A stretch of 64,000 nucleotides of DNA, taken from the NCBI GenBank assembly GCA_030068145.1, contig JAPJBO010000055.1, positions 310,001 through 374,000 of the forward strand. The letters are read 5' to 3'. Positions within the stretch are counted from its first letter, which is position 1, and each line of letters starts with the position of its first letter. Of the stretch, positions 49,301 through 57,376 are shown piece after piece. The notes beneath the pieces are model-generated. The model made no database searches, was not told the origin of the DNA, and saw nothing but the letters and a program-made list of their open reading frames with translations. Origin of the DNA: Diplonema papillatum. Its lineage: Eukaryota; Euglenozoa; Diplonemea; Diplonemida; Diplonemidae. A program made the position numbers and the translations under genes.

Positions 49301-51546
49301 AAATCAGGGAGAAGAACGGAGCGATTTTTACAAACAAACGAGTGACATAAGGTGGCCGCTTGAGCGGCGCCAATCCGAGCGCACACAGCAGCAGTGACGC
49401 GTCGGCAGTATTTGCACTTCAGGGTGGGGCTGCTGTCATGAGCGTCGACGGTTAGTGTCTGATACGACAAAAAAAGCCCAACCCTAACTCGACCGCTGAT
49501 TTCGAACACATGCACACACAAAGAGACCCGTCGATACCTGAGGTATTTCAAGGCGACCAGCGCCTTGTCGTGCTTCCTGCGGACGAGGTACACGACGCCG
49601 TAGCTGCCGGTGCCCAGCTTCGAGACGACCTCGTATTTCCGCGCGGGGGACGCCTGCTCCCAGTCGGGCACTTTGCGCGGGCGGCGGTACCGGATGAAGG
49701 CGGCGATGAGGATGAAGAGGACCAGCCCACCGCACACGGTGCAGAGGTACCCAACCTGCGAGTACCACGCGGAGCCGGCCGGCGGGGGAATGATGGCGGT
49801 CGCGTTGGGGAGCTGGAACGCGTACACCGAACGCGCCGCGATGAAGATCACCTCGCGGGATGACACCACGGGAACAGGTGGCTCAGGTACCGTGCGGGCA
49901 TCCAACAGGGGCACTGCATCCAGCCAGAGCACGTCGCCTTCGAACAGAGCGAGGAACAGGTGATGTGACCCGTTAACCCCGTTGACGAAGACGGTGTTGT
50001 TCGCCGCCGCCGCGGTGCTCCACTGCGTCTGGTTCGTAGGGAACGCCCACTCTATCTCCGGGGGTCCGAACTGGGCTGACTCGGCGGTCGCGTCGCTGGC
50101 AGGCTGCCACAACCCGTCCGACCGACAGTAGCACCCGCCCTGCCACGCGGTCGCGGCGCCGCCCCACGGGAAGAAGACGAGTGCCGTCACGTTCGACACG
50201 GCTCCGCGGCACGCCGCATCGCACGCGTCGAAATTCGCGCACGAACCCGCGTAGGTCACCGCCGCGCTGCTGCGCCCCGGCCGCGCCGGGCGGTCGGCGC
50301 CGAAGACGTCGGTCTGCGAGACGACCCGCCGGAGCGTGACGTTCGCCGACGAGAAGACGTAGATCCCGCCGAGAAGCGGCGCCTGCGCCGCGCCCGCCGC
50401 CGGGGCTGCAGACCGGCCGGCGGCGGCCGCCTTCGCGTTGACGCCGGTCATCGGCGCGGCCAGCGCGAGCCGGCCGCCCGACATCAGCACCACCGGCGCT
50501 GGCGTTTCGAACGGCGAGACCGGGACCGTCCACAGCGGCGCGCCCGTGGTGATGTTCAGCGCCGCGACGCCGTTCAGCGCCGCGCCGAACACGTTCTGCG
50601 TCGACGACACGACCACGATGCCGCCGGGCGCGACCGCTGGGGTCCCCGTGATGTTGAACCCGGGCACGCGCCAGATCAGGTCGCCGGTGGTCGCGTTGAA
50701 CCCGGCCAGGAACCCGCCGCCGCCCGCCACCACGATGCCAGCCACGGGGCAGTACGCCGGTGTGATCGCCGGGAACAGCGGCTCCACCACCGGCCCGGTG
50801 GTGCCGTTAGCCTTCGGCACGGTGGTGCCGTTAGCCTTCGGCACGGTGGTGCCGTTAGCCTTCGGCCCGGTGGTGCCGTTAGCCTTCGGCACGGTGGTGC
50901 CGTTAGCCTTCGGCCCGAGGCGCGCTGCAGTTGACGCGAAGCCCGGGTCAACACGCGGCCGTGGGTGGAGGTCCACCCGCTTCCTGGGGTACAGAATCGA
51001 GTTGCTCCACGAAACGTCGGGCTGGCCGTTCAGCGGGTACTCGCGCAGGGCGAAGACTGTCTGGTTATCGGCAGCGTTCGCGGCGACGAAGACGAGGCCG
51101 AGATCGTCGGCGGGGGCGACGCTGGACAGCTGCGCGTCCATCGGGTCGTTCCAGCTCCACTCCTCGGCCGGCCACCTGCCGTTCATCGCGGAATACGAGT
51201 TGAGCATCATCGGAACCCAGCCTTGGACCATAAATAGTTGCCCGTGGGAAACGACGGGTGCCTGCATGTTTTGCCCCCCGACGATTCCGTGCTCCGCCTG
51301 GCCGTTCTCGAGCTGGAGCATGAAGAGGGTCGTTTGGCTGAGGTCGTCGCTCGCGAGGACCCAGACTACGTTGTACTCGTGGTCCTCCTGCACGGCCGCG
51401 AGCATCGAAATGACCGGCTTCTCCGACCACGCTATGCTGGTGTTCCACAGCAAGGGGCCGCCCCCCGTCGGCAGCGGCTGCGCCGCGCCGCGGCCCGCGA
51501 AAAGCGCGAGCAAACCGCAGACGGTGGCGGCGGCATGCTCTAGCAT
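37319..51546 (-). CDS. Receptor-like Ser/Thr kinase: beta-propeller ectodomain, TM, NEK-like kinase; six exons
   Basis: Exons (minus): 49538-51546, 46915-47128, 41767-41956, 39975-40240, 38794-38904, 37319-37609. All borders are AG/GT, the phases agree (2,0,1,0,0), and the sum gives 1026 residues. Signal peptide at 1-22. The ectodomain (about 30-595) has PQQ-propeller-like repeats (FNATTGDLIWRVPG, LNITTGAPLWTVPV). It also has five 8-residue PKANGTT repeats (211-250), each with an N-glycosylation sequon, and a Cys-rich PAN-like insert (about 433-480, CANFDACDAACRG, CYCRSDGLW). TM at about 597-619. Kinase: GTGSYG 645-650, Lys667, HRDLKPEN 799-806 with Asp801, DFG 820-822, APE 843-845. It ends in a 96-residue tail. 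It probably senses something outside or in the ER lumen, like IRE1/PERK in layout, but there is no RNase domain and the kinase is NEK-like. Introns of up to 5 kb hold transposons and rRNA fragments. The last exon could continue if CCAG/GTAAAA at the stop is a donor. Confidence 0.87.
37628..38290. repeat. AGATCT-rich minisatellite around the exon copy
   Basis: Irregular repeats of tagatctaggaatagagaaa and tagacctaggagtagatct type occupy 37628-37815 and 37975-38285. Both stretches abut the acceptor side of the two exon copies. Confidence 0.9.
37832..37975 (-). pseudogene. Copy of the kinase gene's last exon (5' part)
   Basis: Repeats about 37470-37620 nearly exactly, including the acceptor region. 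It encodes LGVAQFDLAEPQPPN through FYRGVN, then diverges. It lies in the last intron, 5' of the real terminal exon, so it could serve as an alternative terminal exon. Confidence 0.85.
38360..38650. repeat. GTCTCCGG-type repeat in kinase intron
   Basis: Contains ttttagagtaaaagttcgct, ggggttttagggtctccg and ttgtgaccgacaccaagta, as at 10085-10210 and 32525-32710. Confidence 0.75.
39558..39660. repeat. AGCTATAGCT palindromic simple repeat
   Basis: Overlapping gctagctatagctagctagc units, then aatagctaaa units, in the intron between kinase exons 4 and 5. Confidence 0.9.
40394..40531 (-). other. Duplicated kinase exon (4') with mutated DFG, in frame
   Basis: A tandem duplication (40113-40363 and 40404-40653) copied most of kinase exon 4. 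The copy keeps the acceptor AACGCAG (40532-40538) and gains a donor CCAG/GTAACG (40393/40394). It is 138 bp, enters in phase 1 and exits in phase 1. So exon 3-4'-4 splicing adds 46 residues without frameshift. It reads ENSLMS in place of ENILMS and TGFWLAK in place of TDFGLAK, so the Mg-binding Asp and Gly of the DFG motif are gone. It is either a decaying duplicate or a cassette exon that would disrupt the kinase core. Confidence 0.75.
41440..41735. repeat. Dispersed 200-bp repeat in kinase intron
   Basis: Copy of the family at 30035-30245 and 30550-30835. It lies immediately downstream (minus sense) of kinase exon 3. Confidence 0.85.
42260..42330 (+). ncRNA. tRNA-like / SINE-head sequence with pol III signals
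   Basis: GTGGCAG (42260-42266) can pair with CCGTCAC (42317-42323) as an acceptor-like stem in six of seven positions. TGGCAGAGTG resembles an A box and GGGGTCGAACCCC a B box. A GGCC-TTCA-GGCC hairpin lies between, and TTTTT follows at 42326. It is too short and has too small a D region for a normal tRNA. A tRNA-derived SINE head or degenerate tRNA is more likely. Only one copy seen in the window. Confidence 0.4.
42715..42930. repeat. Degenerate CAGTA/CAGCAATCAGTA minisatellite
   Basis: Irregular repeats of gtaatcagtagacagcaatc-type words in kinase intron 2; similar words resume at 43085-43260. Confidence 0.8.
42934..43079. mobile_element. MITE with GTAAC-type TSD, copy 2
   Basis: Inverted ends (cagggtcaaaaccttgtgtc and its complement) match the element at 34722-34937 with a shorter centre. 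Flanks TGTAAC and GGTAAC differ at one base. Confidence 0.88.
43362..43869 (-). rRNA. 28S rRNA fragments in a kinase intron, partly duplicated
   Basis: 43370-43610 repeats the 28S segment of 6690-6940, with small deletions (e.g. the GGCTGGGGCGG loop lost). A second partial copy of its 5' side follows at 43685-43795. Both copies are followed by the same 70-bp tail (gatgcaatagaaagctccga ...). rRNA pseudogene fragments; sense strand is minus, as in the host gene. Confidence 0.85.
43901..44898. mobile_element. TIR element, CTGGGGGG ends, TA target duplication
   Basis: Starts ctgggggggg and ends ccccccccag, flanked by TA on both sides. Both ends continue with inverted aattac.attga words and short ccgtataatacaattgaa repeats. 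Size 998 bp. A plus frame at 44117-44335 and other short frames have no recognisable transposase. A non-autonomous Tc1/mariner-like element is plausible. Confidence 0.78.
44985..45115. repeat. Dispersed repeat (GATCAACCA family)
   Basis: Shared with 5880-5990 and 10290-10375; words gtgcgtgccggttgatcg and tacgtctttttagcctgcac. Confidence 0.8.
45386..45628. mobile_element. MITE with 80-bp TIRs and TA target duplication
   Basis: aaggggggggtcgaataata at the left and its complement at the right, in register for about 80 bp including gtcgaatactaaaa and agttccgg. Flanked by TA. The outer 45 bp is itself a hairpin (gaataataacac.gtgttattattc). Confidence 0.9.
45648..45870. repeat. Dispersed 240-bp repeat, copy 2
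   Basis: Second copy of 29540-29790. It has a 10-bp internal duplication (gggcctacgggtc). Confidence 0.9.
45982..46860. repeat. 416-bp tandem duplication next to kinase exon 2
   Basis: Units start at 45982 and 46398 with aaagttccctgagaggggca, and a truncated third start is at about 46851. Each contains CAG-rich stretches and a poly-T tract followed by gaaaacccgaaaccgg-type inverted words. Confidence 0.93.
47727..48150. repeat. Two T-rich low-complexity blocks
   Basis: Runs of tttttttg at 47727-47770 and 48058-48130, in kinase intron 1. Confidence 0.9.
48220..48576. mobile_element. Degenerate relative of the AAGGGG-TIR MITE
   Basis: aagggaggggtaacggtgtt and the inverted right end (aataactgttggtattcgac then cccaccctt) resemble the 45386 element. 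Flanked by TA. Confidence 0.6.
48620..48730. repeat. Dispersed repeat (gtgtttcgtgtgggcta family)
   Basis: Same words as at 33285-33400: cccagatgcacctgtgtttc, cagcctcctcaagtatttcc, tacaaagcaggtgcatgta. Confidence 0.85.
49285..49470 (-). repeat. Cys-rich cassette just inside kinase intron 1
   Basis: Minus frame reads TLKCKYCRRVTAAVC ... HSFVCKNRS and ends LLPDLFPE-stop. It is in the same frame as a read-through of exon 1. An intron-retention transcript of the kinase would therefore end with this cassette. Confidence 0.6.
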
Positions 51547-51708
51547 CCCATAGGCGATTTCCGGCGCGGGGAGGGGGAGAAAGCGGGGGGTGATCTCACG
51601 ACACGCTCAACAGGGCAGCAGCGAACAACCCCAACAGCCAAGGAAAATAACGTTTTTTTTTTTGTGTTTCCGACGATCCCGAGGGACGTACAGATTGGTG
51701 TCTTTCGA

Positions 51709-51715
<7 letters not shown>

Positions 51716-51762
<47 letters not shown>
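51716..51762. repeat. (GT)n microsatellite upstream of kinase start
   Basis: Pure gt repeat about 170 bp upstream of the kinase ATG, next to gtacagattggtgtctttcg. Confidence 0.95.
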
Positions 51763-51768
<6 letters not shown>

Positions 51769-52335
51769 TTCGAAATAATCCGGCAGTCTCCTTGTTTATC
51801 TTGTTGGGATGTCTTGCAATCCTTCCTCTTTACCTCTTTTCAAAAGCAGAAGAAAACGGGTGCTTTGTTTTTGGAGTGCCTCCGTCTGTATCTTGTTGCG
51901 ATTGATTTTTCCCCTCTTTCCAAGAGCGCGGAAGAAACGGGGTCAATCACCGGGCACAATTCAGTTGAAGGTGGGCGGATGATGCCGTGTTCAGGGGGAG
52001 GTGGGAAGAGGCGGGGCGGCGCCGGGGGCGTATGATCACAAAGACCCGAGACTCAGCTCCCGCACTAGAAGGAATCACCTGCAGCGCGGGTGCTCCCTTC
52101 TCCCCCGAGGATGCGGTGGGCGAACGGAGCACCCCTCCCGCCTTGATCGAATAGAGCGAAAAAAAGCTCGGTCGCCGATCAGCTAGATCGGATCGGCTGC
52201 CGAACGATTTGGAGCGAAAACGAAGAAGGGGGGATATATAAAAAAAAAAGGATGTTCGGTGTGTGAAAAAGAGAGATTTGCGGTGCCCTGTGTGCGAGGT
52301 TGAATTTTGTAGTTTAACTTTTCGAGTCTCCTTTA
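51763..52335. other. Spacer, no gene seen
   Basis: No recognised repeat or coding region. Confidence 0.4.
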
Positions 52336-52470
52336 ACACACTCCGACAAGGAAGGCTCACCGGTTTACAGATGCTACCTAACACACTCCGATAAGGAAGG
52401 CTCGCCGGTTTCCAGATGCTACCTAACACACTCCGACAAGGAAGGCTCGCCGGTTTCCAGATGCTACCGA
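52336..52470. repeat. 45-bp direct repeat, three copies
   Basis: acacactccgacaaggaagg ctcgccggtttccagatgctacctа-type unit starts at 52336, 52381 and 52426. Confidence 0.93.
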
Positions 52471-52489
52471 GCCAGTCCACCCCTATTTC

Positions 52490-52935
52490 TCACAGTTTCA
52501 CTGAGGGAGTTGATGCACCACGAAAGTCGATTGGAGTTTTGTGGTTAGAATGCAGCGATAATCTGCATCGCGGTTATCTCTTCGCACGTGATGTGTCATG
52601 CGTTCGCCTCTTTAGCTCGTCTTCATCGTCGCGCTCAGGCGCGCGTTTGGTGCCTCGCTTCTCCTTCGACTGCTCGTCCAGGTTCATCGGTTGCGAAAGT
52701 CGATTAGAGAACTTCACACAGCCTTCGCGGGGTGTGGTTGGTTCAAAGAAAACTTCAAGTTTTCCCACCCTCCCTAACCCCCCGGTGACCTCGCCCAAGC
52801 TCGTTTCCCCGGGTTAAGGCAGTCACTCAACATTCCCTTCCGCTGGTGCTATCAGTTACAAAGACGTGTTCTTACTTCTCCCTTTCTTCTAGGCAGTTCT
52901 CGTCAGACAATACGAAGAGCAGAAACTCCTAGTAA
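52490..52935. repeat. Dispersed 250-bp repeat, fourth copy with insertion
   Basis: Same family as 15065-15605 and 21980-22290. About 150 bp (52535-52690) is inserted between the two halves of the aaagtcgattagag word. Confidence 0.85.
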
Positions 52936-53438
52936 GTGCATTGACCTGCCCATCTCGACTTCATTTCGGTACGCACGGAAGATTCCCTCCACTGGTTTGA
53001 GGCGTCGCGACGAACCCCGTAGACGTGTAACAAGCCGAGTGGCAGGCTTGGGTTGGCTGCATGGCTTATGGCTTATTCTTCGGTATGATTCACGTCATCT
53101 CCTCTGCGGTTGCCTGGTCCTGTGTCCTGCTGACAGGCTTCGGCTGGCTTGTATGGCGCTTAGTACAGGGCTTACGCTCCGTTTTCGGTCTCAGAGAAAA
53201 CGCGTGTGGTCCACATGTGGGCGCTTAAGGTTCGAGGGGAAAAAAAACCTTTCCCCTTCTGTGCGACGGCAAAAAAAAAAGATAGCGTCGCTAGGTAGCT
53301 ACTGGACTTGGCGACATCTGGCTGTGCGGCCTTGACCACTAGTGGGCCTAGACTCCCCTGCATGTGGGACCAATAAATCAAATCCACATGTGGTACCTGT
53401 GGATCCGCACGTGGGGGAACAAAATCCAAAAAGAATTA

Positions 53439-56400
53439 CCGTAAGCGGGTTTAATATGAAACGTGTATAGTACGAAACGGTTTTAATACGAAACGTGTTA
53501 ATTAAGAAACACCCCGGATCTGAAGCTATGAAACATTAACACGTTTCGTATTAAAAACTGCACTTCCATAGGGGTTTTGAAGGGGTTTGTACTTAGAGTA
53601 AACTGGGGCTCGACAATAAAAAAAAGGATGCAGGAAAATTGACAGAAAATTTGAACCAGTCAAAAAAATGCACCGATTTCTTCGCCCGCGTCAGCCCTTC
53701 ACCCCATGCGAAGCAGATTCGACAATCTTTGCCCGCTCAGCACAACAGGTAGCAGGTGATGCGGTTGCAAAGGAAGTCGCGAAGGAGTTGCCGACAAAGA
53801 AAACAACGAGAGCGACGTGGAACGCTGACGAGAAAGAACGCATTGCTGAGATTGTTGCAGAAAAGGGGGTGCGAGACACTGTCAAGTGGTGGAACAGTCC
53901 TCTCCAAGGACATACGAAACAGCTCAACCAAACCATGGCGTCTCGAGCCTTTTCCGAATACAAAGAAGCAATACAAGAGCGCGTAGCAAAGCGGAAGATG
54001 GGGCTGCATGTTGAGGAAAGCGAGAGCCATTTCCGGGAAGTCAAACGAGGGAGGAAGTGCACACTGTCACCCACAGAAGAAAACAAGGTGCTCAGCATCA
54101 TCCGCTCTGCTAGGTCATCAGGTGGCGCTGTGACGGCACAAACCGTGTCAGCAACAGCTAGAGGCATGGTGAAAGCTAGTGATGAAAGCGAGCGCATTCA
54201 CGACGCCACCACGCTGAACAAGGAGTGGGCGCGTGCATGGATGCGACGGTTGGGCTGGTCCATGAGAGCTGCAACAACAGCAGTGGCCACCACAACGCGA
54301 CCCTTCCTGGAAGCTCGTGCAGAATTCGTTGCAGAAGTACAGAGTGCAAGGAAGCTCCACGACATCCCCTTAGAAAGGGTAGTAAACGCCGACCACACAC
54401 TGTTGCAACTCCTGCCAGCACCCAAGAAGACCTACGCGCCGGTGGGCAGCAAGCGAGTGGCCCTAACAAACCTGAACGACAAACGGTCGATCACAGGTCT
54501 GTTTGCGGCCTTTGCAACAGGGGAGCTGCTACCCCCGCAGTTGATCTACGGCGGGAAAACCAGCAGGGTTCTTCCACCGGAGGCAAAAAGACCAGACGGG
54601 TGGTCTTTTGTCGCCAATCCTAACAGATGGGCAAACGAACAAACCACGAAGGTGTGGGTAAATGACGTGCTGCTGCCGGCGATGAACACACGGAGAGGAG
54701 AGACAGAGTGGGGCCTCCTTATCCTCGATCGTTTCTCTGCCCAGCACACACAAAGTATCAAGGAACTACTTGTGCACAATCGCATCGCAACAGTCTGCAT
54801 TCCGGCTGGCTGGACAGGAAGGTTGCAGCCGTTGGATGTTGGTCTAAACGGTGTTCTGAAGCGGAGCTTGCGGGACGAGTACTCAACTTGGTACAGCGAC
54901 AGTGTGCTCAAGTTGATGAAACAAGCAAATGCAAAGAACGCGAAGAACCTGATGAAGAACAAAAAATACAAGAAAGACAAGAAGCATAAGAAGGCTACAA
55001 AAGACGTGGAGAGTGTTAACGACGGTGACGCTGCTGAGGACATCCAACGTCTTCAAAGTGTATCCGTTGTCCCCACACCCGTGCTCTTTCGTGAAGTCGC
55101 GCACTCAAAGACGAAGCACAGTGTCATCCTCTACGACAGTCTCGGGGAGCGTAGCAGTATGACGGTCTCGTTGTCCGAAGCAGCAGGGGCAGCTGGCGAC
55201 CTGCACTTCGCTCCGGAATGGTGGAGACAGCAAGAGGCGCACGCTTGTGGGTGGTTCGCCTATCAAAGCATCTGGCTGGCTGCCAGCGGAAAGTGCGTTC
55301 AGGAGGCCAGCGATAAACCAACGCATGAAACAGCTAAGCAACTGCTCAGCAAGTGCACAGAAGCCGATCTCGCTGCATTAAGCGACACCAACGTCACAAG
55401 GACTCGTGCGACAATTGTAGAATTGATAGCCGAATTTGCGAAGACCCCCGCGTCGTCTGAATTTGAAGAAAAACATCATCTTGATGTATTAGTCGCGCTC
55501 GTTCTCAATGAAGTAGTGCTGCGTCTATTTGGGGTGAAAGTGCGCTTGCACGAAACGTGCACCTTCTCTGCTGCTGAACACTTGAAGTCCGGGTGCCGGC
55601 AAAGCTCACTGGTTGTCTTGTTCGACGGGGCTCATTTTGCTTCCCTTGTCACCGTGTCTGCTGAAGAACACACGTCTGTTGTGGAAGGTGAGATGCTGAA
55701 GATGATGGCGCGTCTCGACCTCCGCGCAAAATCTCTGCGTAGACGACATCTGAAGTGGCTAAAGACGGCGTTGTCGAAAGTGAAACCCGAGAGCATCCGG
55801 GCGAGTTTCGTGGTGACCGGGTTGAGTGACGCAAATTTACTGGAAGAGAAAGTTTCCGATCCAACAGGAGATGGAGCCGACCAAGGTTTCGTTGAAGACA
55901 GCCCCCAGGCCACCGGTTGCGGGGACAACGTTCTCGCCGAACTCCTTCGCAATTTCAATGAATGTCTCGTACTGAGTGAATGCGCAGATTGCATCAACGA
56001 TTCTGACTTCGCTGATTTTGACCAAGAGCTTGAAGAACTGGCAAACGATGAATGCGTTGCTGTGGAGGTGGATGCGGTTCATGCTAGTCTTGGGGCTGGC
56101 GAGCACGAGAAGAAGCTGGATGGCAATCACCTGGAGAGGCTTTACTCCTTCTTTAAGGACAACTCCGCCTTTGCTTGCGCTGCCCTTCCATACGACCGGC
56201 TTACCCTGTCATCACTGACGCGTGCCCGCCTAATGAACACCTTCGTAAACACTAGCGTGTCAGGAACTCGTGGTTGGCACTGGATGCTTGTAACAACCGA
56301 CCGGTCGCTCCGAAGATGCGTTGTATCTTGCTCGCTTTCTGACTTTTGCGGAAGCAAGATAGTCAGCCACCTTGCAACGGTCTTTTCCGCCGACACCGAC

Positions 56401-56804
56401 TCTTGGTTCATTGAGACGGACGCTCGAGGATGTCAACAAGACGATTGGAGCTGCGGTTACCATTCCTTGTTTGCGGCGCTGCAGTTCACAGACTGCATCC
56501 CAGAGCCGTTGGTGATCCCGCCCACGCCTGTCGTCTTCATTCACAAGTGCCAGAACGCTCTGCAATTGCTGTCATCGTGATGTCTTGTCGCTAATACTCT
56601 GACCGCGGTACGTTTTTCCTGCTCAAAGGCTCGATACACCAAAGATTGTCGGGAACCAAAATGGGGGATCATCATGGGGTTTTCAAATTTCACTAAGTAC
56701 GTCAGACCCCTTGTTTTTAGTACGAAACGTGTTAATTAAGAAACACTTTGGCCAAAAAAGTAGCTAAGAAACATTTACACGTTTCGTATTAAACCCGTTT
56801 ACGG
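53439..56804 (+). mobile_element. Pogo/mariner-like transposon, complete, TA target duplication
   Basis: Terminal inverted repeats of about 29 bp start ccgtaagcgggtttaata (left) and ccgtaaacgggtttaata (right, complement). They are flanked by TA at 53437-53438 and 56805-56806. The empty site aagaat-TA-acgtgtgg exists in the window at about 31027-31040 and 57055-57068, so the borders are exact. Subterminal copies of acgaaacgtgttaattaaga (53507, 56722) and inverted acacgtttcgtatta words are probable transposase binding sites. Confidence 0.95.
53668..56580 (+). CDS. Pogo-like DDE transposase fused to two Ulp1-like protease regions
   Basis: 970 residues, intact, filling the TIR element. Residues about 40-230 contain helix-turn-helix-like DNA-binding regions (AREA: TLSPTEENKVLSIIRSAR ... 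EWARAWMRRLGW). The DDE_1 catalytic core has Asp242 (NADHT), Asp354 (LLILDRFSAQHT) and Asp390 (GRLQPLDVGLN), giving 35 residues between the last two. A Lys-rich linker follows (about 418-446). Beyond the core are two regions resembling C48 (Ulp1/SENP) cysteine peptidases. Region 1 at about 470-560 has VILYDSLG (Asp490) and QQEAHACGWFAY (Cys527). Region 2 at about 820-945 has GWHWMLV (His871) and CQQDDWSCGYHSLF (Gln923/924, Cys929). In region 2 the usual Asp position is Cys888; region 1 lacks a clear HW motif. Role: cut-and-paste transposition plus possible SUMO or ubiquitin-like processing (inference). Confidence 0.88.
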   Translation: MHRFLRPRQPFTPCEADSTIFARSAQQVAGDAVAKEVAKELPTKKTTRATWNADEKERIAEIVAEKGVRDTVKWWNSPLQGHTKQLNQTMASRAFSEYKEAIQERVAKRKMGLHVEESESHFREVKRGRKCTLSPTEENKVLSIIRSARSSGGAVTAQTVSATARGMVKASDESERIHDATTLNKEWARAWMRRLGWSMRAATTAVATTTRPFLEARAEFVAEVQSARKLHDIPLERVVNADHTLLQLLPAPKKTYAPVGSKRVALTNLNDKRSITGLFAAFATGELLPPQLIYGGKTSRVLPPEAKRPDGWSFVANPNRWANEQTTKVWVNDVLLPAMNTRRGETEWGLLILDRFSAQHTQSIKELLVHNRIATVCIPAGWTGRLQPLDVGLNGVLKRSLRDEYSTWYSDSVLKLMKQANAKNAKNLMKNKKYKKDKKHKKATKDVESVNDGDAAEDIQRLQSVSVVPTPVLFREVAHSKTKHSVILYDSLGERSSMTVSLSEAAGAAGDLHFAPEWWRQQEAHACGWFAYQSIWLAASGKCVQEASDKPTHETAKQLLSKCTEADLAALSDTNVTRTRATIVELIAEFAKTPASSEFEEKHHLDVLVALVLNEVVLRLFGVKVRLHETCTFSAAEHLKSGCRQSSLVVLFDGAHFASLVTVSAEEHTSVVEGEMLKMMARLDLRAKSLRRRHLKWLKTALSKVKPESIRASFVVTGLSDANLLEEKVSDPTGDGADQGFVEDSPQATGCGDNVLAELLRNFNECLVLSECADCINDSDFADFDQELEELANDECVAVEVDAVHASLGAGEHEKKLDGNHLERLYSFFKDNSAFACAALPYDRLTLSSLTRARLMNTFVNTSVSGTRGWHWMLVTTDRSLRRCVVSCSLSDFCGSKIVSHLATVFSADTDSWFIETDARGCQQDDWSCGYHSLFAALQFTDCIPEPLVIPPTPVVFIHKCQNALQLLSS

Positions 56805-57077
56805 TAACGTGTGGAAATCCACACGCAGGGCTTACGCTCCGTTTTCGGTCTCAGAGAAAGGACGTGTGTTCCACGTGTGGGCGCATAAGGTTCGAGGGGG
56901 AAAAAAAACCTTTCCCCTTATGTGCGACGGCGAAAAAAATAGCGTCGCTGCTGGACTTGCCGACACCTGGGCCTAGACTCCCCTGCATGTGGACCAAAAA
57001 AATCAAAATCCACATGTGGTACCTGTGGATCCTCCACACGTGGGGGAACAAAAAGAATTAACGTGTGGAAATCCACA

Positions 57078-57368
57078 CGTTCCACACGGGGAGCGTAAGC
57101 CCTGTCCACACGTTCCACACGTGGAGCGTAAGCCCTGCCCACACGTTCCACACGTGGAGCGTAAGCCCTGTCCACACGTTCCACACGTGGAGCGTAAGCC
57201 CTGTCCACACGTTCCACACGTGGAGCGTAAGCCCTGCCCACACGTTCCACACGTGGAGCGTAAGCCCTGTCCACACGTTCCACACGTGGAGCGTAAGCCC
57301 TGTCCACACGTTCCACACGTGGAGCGTAAGCCCTGCCCACACGTTCCACACGTGGAGCGTACGCCCTG
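57078..57368. repeat. 33-bp amplification of the hAT terminal repeat, about 9 copies
   Basis: tccacacgttccacacgtgg agcgtaagccctg repeats head to tail and ends at the element's right border. The unit is the element's own terminal inverted repeat plus subterminal palindrome. Confidence 0.95.
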
Positions 57369-57376
57369 GCTTAATA

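Larger units (their letters stand above)
53166..57368. mobile_element. hAT-type element split by a pogo-like insertion
   Basis: Left end cagggcttacgctccg at 53166 and right end gtacgccctg at 57368. Flanks are gcttagta (53158-53165) and gcttaata (57369-57376), an 8-bp duplication with one change. Body sequence matches 30476-31077. It is interrupted at 53437 by the 3.37-kb element. After that (56825-57075) a second partial copy of the body resumes from the left end, and the right end is amplified (57078-57368). Confidence 0.88.

Noticed and set aside
49288..49537. C-terminal extension of kinase exon 1
   Set aside because: Read-through into intron 1; the next exon joins in correct phase at 47128 and restores the kinase domain.
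50438..51553. 371-residue plus-strand frame
   Set aside because: Antisense shadow of kinase exon 1, which has signal peptide, TM and kinase motifs on the minus strand.
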